Of a stretch of 64,000 nt of DNA, positions 22,936 through 34,900 are shown piece by piece; position 1 is the first letter of the stretch, and every line of letters begins with the position of its first letter. The position numbers were made by a program, and so were the translations under genes. Source of the DNA: Synchiropus splendidus (taxonomy: Eukaryota; Chordata; Actinopteri; Syngnathiformes; Callionymidae); assembly GCF_027744825.2 (NCBI RefSeq), contig NC_071338.1, forward strand, positions 22,444,001 to 22,508,000, written 5' to 3'. The notes beneath the pieces were generated by a model, which saw only the letters and a list, made by a program, of their open reading frames with translations, did no database searches and had not been told where the DNA came from.

Positions 22936-25900
22936 CTTTAGAGAAAGAGAAATAGTCAAGTTTAAAAATGTGGTGTTTGGTTGATGCAAAATTGAATATA
23001 ATTATCGTCTTACCTCCAGTTTCTATTAGTACATCGAGAAGTTCATCCATCTGCTGGCTTCGGATCTGCTGCTGAAACAAGAAGTGGAAGGCTTAGTATG
23101 TACAAGTAACATCTGACTTACGACCTGCTCAAATTATGTCCACCTGTCTGGCACCGCAGCACGTAGCAGCCCGGCATCACGTACGTCAGTATCTCAGCAT
23201 CTCACTCTCACACAGCCATCTACCACTACAGTAGAACCTATAACCCTCGCGTCAACTATTTTGAATGGCAATTGACTTACGTCCAATCCGACTAGCGACC
23301 GGATCGAATGCCACTTGTAGTGGAGTTTGGAAAATGAGGCTACAAGTATCAACTTTGATACAAAGGCATTAGAATTCTGGGATTTTGCTTCGGTTACTGA
23401 ATAAAATTATTTAAATAGGTATATTCTTCAACCTTTTAATCGCTAGAACTAAATGTCATGAGGCTACTGAAAGAGATTCAGGCCTTTTCCCTAGATGCTA
23501 ACTAGCAAACTGCCATTCAAATCTGTTTCAATTGAGTCTAACAGGACGAAAAATGACCACTTTCCCAAAGTCACTATGTTACGCCATGGGAGCGATGATG
23601 TGTTAATGAAGGGAAAAACTGAGGTGATACTTTGAATTGCAGAGCCTGCTTACAAATAGCTCTAGTTTTAAAGGTAGTCATCTCCAAAATCGTATTTGAA
23701 ATGAATCACAGAATCGATGGCGGGATAAACAGAGGATGTTGATCCGTACCTGCATGCCACACCCTCTGCTGTTGTTAGTGCTCGGGTGGTGATGGCTTCG
23801 GTTGTCCCTTCCCATTCCGATTGGAAGCAGGTAAGGAGTGTTTGGAGAGGATGACTTGGGGCTACTAGACTGTTTGGGTGAGCACTGGGGACTCAGGAAG
23901 GAAGTCATAGTGGTGGTGCTCTCTGATGAAGACGTTGGGTCGATGCTTTGTGACCCGCCATTGGCTCCCATATCAGGCAGTAGATTGTTGCAATGTCCCA
24001 CGTTACCAGAGCCCTTGATCTGTTTGGGAGAAGAGAAAGGGCACGTGGTGGAAAGAGGCAAGGGCTCTTTCTTGACTGTCACGCCATAAAAATGCTGGTC
24101 CATCATGGCTGGTCCATGGTGCATGGAAGGCTGGTGGGACTGAGCTGGTGGAATTATTGTGTCCTCTGTAGCTCCATAGGATCGTTTCCTGTTGTGAAGC
24201 TGCATCTTAAGCTCTTCAACCTAACAAGTATGGCCATATGATCAAGTTACCATCAGAGAGAATGCAGACATTTTATCGGTTTTAAATTCTAGAATGTTTC
24301 ATCAAACAGGTATTTCAAAAATGGGCCCACAGTATCACCTTATCTCATCTTAAATTTAAGTGGGAGATAAAGTTAAATGGGATTAAATAACCTGCACATT
24401 GTCATTTAGCTCTAGATTATAGCCATATATTTGACACAATGTCTATCAAAAGTCATATCTCGGATTTTTTTTCCCCTGATTTAGTACGACATCACAACCA
24501 CCTAGTACTGATGGATAGATGAGGTTTCATGAAACAGTGTCCAGAAACATCATGTCTAAACCAAGAGCGGCATCAAGTGACCTCTGAAAATTATGAAACC
24601 TATGAACTCTGCAATACTGTCTCACGATACCTTATCTACCCATCACTACCTCCTAGTACATATCACTCATCCACAGTACCTGCCTGTTGGTAAAATATAC
24701 ATGCTCATTTCACCCACCTGTCTCTGCTCCTGATGCAGCTTCCATGTCAGCTCCTCGATCACCTTCTGTTTTTCCACCAGCATTTTATCTTTTTCCGCAT
24801 CCTGCTCGTCCATTTCACCACACTCGCCCCTGTGGGGTCCTCCAACAGTTAAACCCCCGCCATCCATGCCAAGCTGGGCTGGTGACTGTTGCAGGACAAA
24901 CTGTGTCGGTGAAGACATGGGCACATCGCTGAAGCTCTCTGGCAGAGAGCCGCTGAGCGATAACTCAGAAGATGCCGGTGATATTGGAGGAGTAGAGGAA
25001 GTGCTGGGGTAAGGGTAGTATCCCTGCGACAGTGCGCTGGAGGACGAGGGAGACTGATAAGAGGACAGAGATCCTGTTGGAGTGACTGGGAATGTGACTG
25101 TGGTGATATCAGAGGAGCCCGAGGGGGACGAGCCCGTGTTGTGGTCTAGGTGGGGACGCAGTCTTTCGATAAGAGCAGTCTTTGTGCCGGACACTGGCAG
25201 TCCTCTAATACGAAGGTGTTGTCTCAGCTCTGCAACCTTCAATAGAGAATGGAATCTAAGTTAAAGTATGCACTTGTTCCCTCAGTATTCAAGTCAAGAC
25301 ATTGATGGTAAGGCCAGCATTTATTGCCAACATTTGCTTGTTTTACCATTCAGGGGGTGGAAAGGTGTGTTGTAAATGAATGCGAATGTCAGCAGTGATG
25401 GGTAGATAAGGTATCGTGAAACTGTATTGCAGGATTGATGAAACAGCGTCCTAATTTCCAGAGGCCACTAGATGGCGCTGTTGGTTTTGAAATGATGTGA
25501 GGTTTCATTGACTTACTTAATTCTATATTTAGAAGCTCAAATGAAGTACCACACGAAGAAGCTTAACGCCTACCTTTAGGTCATCGAGATTGGCTGGCAG
25601 AGGTGTTGGTTTCACATGTGAGATGTTGCTTTGAATATAAGAGTTCTTCACTGGTGATGCTATGTTGCTGTTGGCAGTGTTGTGTGGAACGCTGGAGCCA
25701 TGACTGGAACACGGATCACCTAAGGCTCTGCAATAATAAAAAAAAACAAAACATCAGTAACAATTCAACTCTTGGGTTCCCTCTGTAGGACTTACTTGTG
25801 CAGAGGTGCGTGAGGCTGGTAACTGAAAGCCGGCTGCCGCTGTCGTTGAGCCTGCAGCGGCGACGTGTGAGAACGTTGCTGCGTATGAGCGTGCTTCTGC

Positions 25901-28900
25901 TGGCTGAGAATCTGCAGCTGAAGGAAGAGCTGCTGCTGCTGCACCAGCTGAGCATAAGCCGAGTCCATCGGCGGAGGAGACTTTTCTGCCTTCTGGTGCG
26001 GAGGAATGTACTGGTGGTATTTCAGTTTTTTCACCTTAGGTGTTAGATCTTTTGGCTTCTTGTGTCGGTTCTTATCCGAGGCCTTGGACTGTGAAGAATG
26101 AGAGAAGTGTGAAAACCAGGTCCAGAAAATCGGAACGGCGCTCTGAGATCACAGTGTTCTGCCAACCTTGACAATAGCAGGAACCTGATGTGGAGTACCC
26201 TGACCCTTGTGGGTGGAACAGAGACTCTCGTCTTGGCTCTGATCTGGGGGGTCTCCAGTTGCCCCAGCCTGTGGGAAACACAAAGAGACTCCACTTTACT
26301 TGGGGTGGTTTTGGATTTGTCCGTTGGAGCTGTTGATGTTGTGGTTTGTGATGGTGGACTTTAGATATTATTTATGTATCTCTGTTGGACTGTTATCTTT
26401 CTTTTCAGTCATGTATATGAGGCTGCAACTGAGTAGTAATACACATCCTTGGCAATATACTTCTATATTCACAGACACTTTTATCTGTGATAAATGAGTG
26501 AGTGTCTGAACCTCAGGGGGATACAGCTGGAACACGGGGAGACAGATCTTTATTCAGCATGTTCAAGACTCCCACCATTACTGCCACATGCTGTGGGGCT
26601 GGATGGATGGAAGAAGTGCATCTATTCATCTATGTATTTTTGTGGACTGCGGCAATAACTTACAGGAAACCTTATTATAATGGGAAGAATCAACACCGTT
26701 TTGTTGATGCACCTCATTTTCTATATTTATTTACCTCGCCAAGTAGGTTATTTTTTGTCTGCAGTTAGTGGAATAAATAAAAAACTGGTGAAGAGATTAA
26801 AAAAATCCTGTAAAATAATAAATAATTGAAGATTTTTCACTTGAGCTCAACTTGCTATCAACAAGTTGATAAAATAAATAAAAATAAAAATAAAAATAAA
26901 AATAAAAATAAAAATAAAAATAAAAATATGGAGAGCTATAATGCTGAGTTTAAAAGCAATCAAAAAAGCCCCCCCCCAAAAAAAACCCAACAAAAAAACA
27001 AGCTCAGAACATGGATGTAATATATATAGCAGTTTGGGCCGTCGTTTTTTTTCTGAATGACAAGTTCATGAAAAATGTAGCTTTGAGCTTTCAGGCTCCA
27101 GGAGTTTGTTTTACCTTTTGAGGGCTTGTGACGGCTGGTGACGATGAGGATGAAGGTGTGCTGCCCACGGCCTCAGATGAGGGACAGGCAGAGCCTTGGG
27201 ACTCATCGCTGTGAAGTTCTGGAGACAGACTTTCGCTGCTGCTGTCTTCCTCAAATGCATAGGAGTCCTCCTGCTTTGGAAACTTGCCACGGTTAACTGA
27301 CAAAAAAAAAGCAAAACAGAACTGTGGTCATGCAAATGGAAAGCCTCAGGGTTATTTACTATAATAAAGTATTTATTAGTTGAATATAAAACTGACTTTA
27401 AACACTGCAAAAAGTGGCTTTCAATCCCATATCATGATCTTATATACACTTTCAACTTATTTTAACAGGGAACGTGTCAGCGACACTCAATCCTGAGGTG
27501 TAACGTTGAGTGAAAAAGAGAGTGGCACACACTTCACTTCCGGATTGGCTGCGCTGATACTGGCCCCTCTTGTGATTGGACGAGCCGCAAGAGTCTATCA
27601 ATCTAAGCTGAGAGAGGTGGCTGAGTGTGTGTGTGTGTTCCGCCAGTTAAGGAATCTTGTTTGTATCCTGTGCAACATGTGACAACTGTGAACAGGCCCT
27701 GGTTATAATCACAGTACCAGACTCATTTTGGGAAACCCAATGACCTGTTGCACATGTAACCACACGCACCATGACTGTGAAAGGTGGCGAGTCCTGGTAT
27801 AAGGAGAATCGTGTAACCCATCAAAATCCAAGCTGCAAAATGTTAGATATTGTTATTCATGGTTTGTTCTGGTTAATTTCCTTATCGTTTTCATTGACTG
27901 ACTGCTGTCCTCTTCTCATGTGTCGATGCAGAAAAGAACAGCGCTCCATATGAGCCTGTAGCTCCGCCTCCATATGGGCACATGCTCCTCTTTAAATACA
28001 TGAAATGTCTTATCTGGTTGAACTCAAGAATATCTGTACAGTTCCGCTTGTCAAGTGTCTTGCATTCACAGATTTTCTTCGAGAGATGAGAGGTGATGGG
28101 TACAAGTTGAGGGGGGGCCACAGCAGCTGGCTTGTGTCACACAGCTTTGTAGGTGGCGTTTTAGAGACGCCAGTTAAATTTGGGAGAAAAGCAAAACTAT
28201 TTTTAACATGTGACTCGCTGCGCCGATACGCTGGAACGCTTGCTTCTGAAGATAAAGGGTGGACTTTGTCACAGCTGCTGTTCATCCCAATAAATCCCGT
28301 CTCCACCCGAGGTACAAGTGACTAGTTTGTGCAACTTGTTTACAGGAAACTTGAGGAGCAAACATGAAAGTACTGAAACATCAGAGTCTGCAGGTCATGA
28401 GCCAAAGTTCCTGGACTGATTCACTGAGTGTGAGGAACATAGTAGGAATTTAAAGACAAACACTGAGAGGCTTTTGAAGTGGTCTACATGCAAACTGGAG
28501 ATCACCTATGCAACTATCATAGGCTGCTTGGAAAAAATGAGGAACTGAAATTCAAGGCTCATATTCAAATAGCAGTCAGACACTTAAGTTCTTCCTGCGT
28601 TAGATATAAAAAATAAGTTATTTTGTAAAAAATAAACAAAGATAAACGTAAAAATATCAATAGTGTTGAACAATAAACAAATGAATCATCTGTTTTTAGA
28701 AGAACCCGTGTCCTCATTTTCAGAGGCAACTAGATGGCGCTCTTTTTTAGGAATGATGTGAGGTTTCATTGAATTAGTTGTTCAAGTCAAAACATTTTAC
28801 AGCAGACAGTGCCATCTGGTGGCCACTGAAAATCAGGACACTGTTTCATGAAACCTTGTCTACCCTTCAATGCGCACGCAAAACTTGGACAAGAGTCCAT

Positions 28901-31900
28901 GGTAAAGTTGTCTGCCCTACGTCAATGATACGACTCACTGCTGAATGAACTTATATATCTTGCTCATCCTAAAGTATGAACACATTGTTCAGAGTATTAT
29001 TTTCACTTTAACATGTATTTATTGATTCATTTTCTAATGTCAGTGAGCGGTGGGACGGCACGCTGGCGCCCTCTTACGTGACCAGCTGCCATCTGAGCGA
29101 CACTTGAGTAACAATGTGATGATCATTTTTATGTTCCTCTGTGTCAGTTACCTGCTTAAAAAAATACACAATATCACGTCATTATTGAATTTCTTTTGGT
29201 CTATAATTGTATTAGATACAGAAATCTTCGAATCACTTATTCTCACATTTGGACACCATCTTGAGATCTTTAAAGCACATTCCTAAAAAGTTGTTTTAAG
29301 ATATTACCGGTGTTTAAACTATAATACTACATAATAATTTGAATATCTGTTCCTTTACAGTGAACCTATAGAATTCCTAAAACATCATCATCAAATAAAT
29401 CCCAGATATCCTTTTCATTAAAGAGACTGTCAGTGAAAATTTCCAACCTTTATTTTTCATTTATCCAATTTTCCGCTCCGTTGTATCAGATTTGAAGCAA
29501 AACACGTCAGAAATGTATCATATTAATTTCAGTGGCTAAATGAAATAAGCCATGGGTGCATCCCGCTGCTCTGTGCCGCGTACGGCCAGGCACGATGAGT
29601 GCTAGGAAAATAAATGGAGTGGCTGTAATTAAGGGGCTGCGACGGACAATCCTGCGCTGTAAGTTCTAGAGCAAATAATCATAGCCAGAACTGACCCCAG
29701 AATTCTTTACTAGCCAGTTGACTGGATGAATACCTTAGGAAAACACTCTGTAGGTGAAATTCATTCAGATGTCAGTTCATAGCACCAGGGTCAATGAGAA
29801 AGTCTTTCGCTATTCCACGACTCCCTGGACAAGGAAAGAGTAGCCCCTTCCAATGTCTTGCTCTATGGTACTGTGGACCATGTCGTCCAGATATACTGTA
29901 GTAAAAACACGCCAGTGGAAGTAGCATTTACATCGTCTTGTTCATTCTTTTCAACTGGAGTTTTTCGTCTAATGTTGACACAGAAGCCAGTGTTCCGCAT
30001 TCAGTGTTGACGCATAGGTGTCTCAATAGAGTGAGATGTTTCCCTGACATTCCAAAAGGTTGGGATAGTGTCTGACTGGTACTTTTACCACTACTTCAGC
30101 TAAAGGCCGATTTATGCTCAACATTATGTAAGGATCCAGATACGACTGGTGCTGTCTGTCCATGCTCTACCTTCATTTTCATCCTTATTTCTGCATGTTT
30201 CCACAAAGCTTACGGACCAAACGGAGCAGCTCGAATGAGACACGAAACACCGACCACCGACGCCGACAATGCTGCCACTGTTTCCTCTTTTGTACAATAC
30301 TTCTTCCACAGTCGCCATGTCTGTTTAGGAATTTGTTGATTTTATGAACTTTTGACGCTGGGCTGCTCCCTCTGGTGGATATATTGGTGAAGAGCAATAC
30401 CAAAGAACGCACGTGACATTGTTTGAAAAAGATGGGTGTGACTTATATGCGAGCATAAATGGGCCTATAGTTGTCACTTGCTATGTACAGCACCTTAAAT
30501 TATCATACATTTTTCTATATACGGTATACCAAGTGACCATTCAGACCGGATGGAGCGCCACCCAACGGCTCATTGCATCAACATGCACTGCTAAAGGCTA
30601 ACTTCGGTATCACTCCAGGATGCAAAAATCCAACTGAAAGAAGAAGTCGGAATCTGTTGGCCACAATGTTTACCGTGGCTGTGGGAGTTCTGTGTACATT
30701 TTGCGCACGAAAAATATGGTTCCACATTTAATGCACAACCAAAACCAAGAACACTCCCAATTCTTATGATCATGACCCACAAACACTACAGGTTGCTGTC
30801 AAACCACTTGGTGGACATTATGAATGCGAGCTAAGAATTAGACGTTGATGCACAGTGGGACAGTGGATACCTGTTTTTCTCGTGTGTAATGGGGTGGAAT
30901 CGATGTTGTAGAAGTGAAGTTGACTGTAGAGAGAGTGTGTGTTTGTGACTCCTAAGTTCAGACTCGTAGTCTGTTCCGTTTAAGAGATTTTCAGCTTGAC
31001 CCATGCCTTGATCTTGGACAGTTTGACTCCTGTGATTTTGAGTATGACTCCCCTCCTTTGACTTGCCTGCATTTTCCTGCTACTTCTGAAACTGACAAAA
31101 TCTTAAATGCTCTTTTTTTTGGAAGGAGCTCTAAGACACCACATTTCATGTAGATTCATTTGCCCATAATGGATTGATTATTTAATACAAATCAATTGGT
31201 TTACCAAAAGACGATCCATAAAGCTCATTTTTCTTGAGGACTTTTTCCGACTCTGAGTGCTTCAAACCGTCTCCTCGCCATCACGTAACATGACCCGACG
31301 AAGCGAGCTCACACACTAAACAATCCGTGGAAGCACTAAAAACCCACCGCACACTTCAAACCTTTATATACCTGCTGACTGTATGTGCTGAACGTAAACA
31401 TGCGCCGGAGAGGGAAGACATGCGGTGCATTACGTTCACTTTGTGTTTTCATGTGCCGTGGGTCAGGAAGGAGCCCCGTAAACCTGCAGCGACGACCCCA
31501 TTATCTTTATGAGGAAATATTAGATTGTATATGTGTGAGGAGCCAGTTCTGTGGCTGTAGGGGAGACGGGGAGCCCCGACGTAGGCCACACGCCAGTCAG
31601 CCTCGAGAGGCCGGGGCCGAATCTTCAACAGCCTAATAAACACCAGATGTTCCTCGGATAATATATACACAGACCCTGCGCTGCGTCCATCTCAGCTGGG
31701 GAAACCGTCCGGCCTCATCCCGGGATGACAGAAGAGGAGGGGGATCAGTGCTGCCGAAAATATTTGATATGCCAAAGCAGTGGAGAGAGGGAGGCTGACG
31801 AATGGCTCCCGCCACCATCAGCTCACATCTGCGCCACGCCTGCAATCAAGAGATAAACAGCCAATTGAAACGGAGTTTCTAAACAGTCGCTCAGAGCCAC

Positions 31901-34900
31901 ACTCGCCCACTTTCTCGCTGCGGCCTTATCGGCCGCAGACTCCAAGAACCGATAGGTTGTCTTGGGACTCTGGATTCCGTTCCCCCGCACACTTACCAGC
32001 AGTTTATCTAGGGGACGGAGACTTTGTGAAATGGCCAGCAGTGCCAGAGATATCACAAAACAAATCCCTGCCAGTGTGGTTATGCTTCTGGATCAGTTCA
32101 AGAACCACATGGAAGATGCAGTTAGATGAATGTGACTGGATTTTACTTTGAAATTTGGATGAAATACGGTCATTCTCTCACTAGGCTTTTGACATTTCCC
32201 GTCAGAGTTACCCCTGCAAGTCGATCTCCTCCACCTTTACCTATCTTGGTCACCTCCCTGGACACACCAGTCCTCTACATTAGCCACATCCATGGCTCCT
32301 GCTTTCACCTGGGACCAAACATGTCTGAAAAGCCTCTACTCTATTTTGGACCCACTACATGGCCCTATCTGCCCCAAAGTTCAAGGACAATTACACAATC
32401 GTTTGAATGAAACCTTGAATTTTAAATGGATTCTGAAAACATAGACACTGTTTCATGAAGCCTCATCAGCGAATCACTACAAGGTGGTACCTGAGAAACA
32501 GACCGTTGTTGTGCCATCTAAATAGTGGTTGTTCTAAATCCACCGGCTGGTGACACACCCTTTTGGTCTTTATAGGAGAATAAAGATGATCTGAAGTAAA
32601 GCCAACTCAGATGAAGATCCTAAAATAGGTGCTTTGGTTCACTGAAGATATTGGAAGTAAGGCAAAGATATTGCACTGTATTTTATCCAAATACTGTTTT
32701 AGATTTAAACCTTCCATCAGATGAACGGAGTTCAAGCCATGATGGACCGGTGCTTAATCCACTTCCAAATGTTGGCTCTATTTCTGAAACACTTGTAAGT
32801 CTATGCAGCGCAGCTTCTCTGTGGAACACGAAGCAAGATGGCTCCCCGCTGCCGCGGGCCTGACCCTACAAACATGAGAAGCAGTTAATCTGACATGTTA
32901 AGAGTAGTCTCTGCTCAGTCTGGTCTCAACGTCCTCAACACCACGTCTCATGTGACAGTCAGAAGACAGCCTTTTTGGAAAGAGCAGCTTCCTGTAGCTC
33001 ACTGTAGCCCTGCTTTGATGCTGCTGCAAGCAAGCATCTTAACATGGCACTTTTAATTGAGAGTCTCTTCTTGAGGGTCTCCTTCACACCTTAAACTTCA
33101 TTTTTAAGTGAATATTTTCCTTATCCAAGCCTCTGTCTTACCTGTTTTTATAAGCTCTGGAGAAGAGACGGCCTTACGCTCACTTACACTCGGGTTACAC
33201 TGTTTTACTGAGGGAGATGTGCGTCATCTTTGTGTGTGTGTGTGTCAGCTGGAGTCAGCAGACTGTTTTACAACCACTCTAAAGAGTAAACGCTTAAGTT
33301 TTCTGCTCCTTCACAAGAGTTCAGTAAAAACAACAACGATTTTTGAAGCCACATTTCAGCTGGGGAGCGTGCTTGAGTGACACGGCAAACAGTTCACTTC
33401 AGTCCTGCTGGCAATGTCTTAAAATTTACGTCTCATCCTCTCATTTACGGTCATGTTTCACATCATTTTTATTTTTACTACCACACCCAAGGAGCTTTTA
33501 TGAGCGTCTGCATGTTTCCAATATAAGGCAAACACAGATAAGCAGATTAAAAAAATAAATAAATCAGGAAATCATGAAATTTTGGTAGGTATTCAAACGA
33601 TCACCAAGACCCTCAAATAATAATAAGAATTGTCTTTCTCTGTGTTGTAGGAGGAGCTTCTGGTCTCACTCTGCTACTCTGTCTAGTGCACACAGTATTT
33701 CAACGACTAAATATGTATCAAATTATACAGAAAAAAAAATATTATTGTGTTAAAATGACATCATGGCATGGCTCTATCCTCTCCTGGGTGCTTTTTTGAC
33801 ATTTATTTTGCTTTATTTCAGAGATGTTTGGGTTCCTTACGCTTGTTATTATTTCTTATAAGCATCAACACACAGGTTGTTGGACTAATGAAGATCCTTT
33901 GGGAGTCATTATGCGAAATAAGTCAACATTTCTACATCACAGTGACATGCTTGTCTCTGATTAGAATATTTTATCCCCTCATCACTTTACTATTTCAGGA
34001 CTCAGTTTCTCACGGGACTTGAAAAGCTTGTCATGTATGGAGCAAGCTTTCATTTTCAGGGATCTTACGTGTGCGAGTGCCATAGTTACTGTATGTCGCA
34101 TCTTTGAAGTGTAAAGACAGTACGTAAATGACCATAAGATTTTATGTTTGTAAAGTGTTAAAGACTTGATGCTGTCAACCAACTTTTAACTATAACTGTT
34201 GATTATTTTGTTTACAGACACAGAGGTGCCGCGGTTTTCGGACGTCTCGGAATTCGAACGTCTCGGAATTTGAACAAAAATGTAAAGATTTTGCTTTGGA
34301 TTTCGAACGAAAATCCAGAACTCGAACGCCCCTGAAAAAAGCCGGAAAAAACGTAACGTGCTCGGACCGATCAGCTGACCCACGACACGCTTTGTTATTG
34401 TGTATAACGCAGCCTCTGTATGCAGATGTGTCCCGTTAGCTACATTTACTGACTGTTTTTTCTTCATATTGAGGTGTAAAACCTTTCCTGTCTCCGCACT
34501 GGACCGTGGTAGAGTGTCACAGGGAGGTGCTTGCTCTCCACACCTCCGAGGCTGGAGCGCTCACTCCAGGGTTTGATGTCCTGTTGTGGGCTGGAGCTGG
34601 GACAGGGATGAGGCGAGTCTGGGACAGAGCTAAGTTACTTGGTTTATGACTTTGTCACAGCCAAACTGCACAGAAGCGCACATTCAGAGCTGGACACGCA
34701 CCGGGCACCTCTTCACTTCTGGAGAGACGTCACTCACTCGGCAACCCCTCCCACATGCAGCGGCCACACACATAGACGAACAGCCACCTGCAGCAGACAC
34801 TCTACATTCACTCCTACAAAAGACTATTTTAAGGCTTGGAACACATTATTTCTTTTTCCATTCACTGTAATGGGAAAAATCGATTCAGATTTTGAACAAT

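Noticed and set aside
22281..22984. Plus-strand open frames of 114 and 125 residues over the end of myocd
   Set aside because: They are antisense shadows of the last myocd exons.
26043..26294. Minus-strand frames of 69 and 83 residues near a myocd exon
   Set aside because: They read the myocd linker exon and intron in the wrong frame; the right frame is 26167-26268 with clean splice sites.
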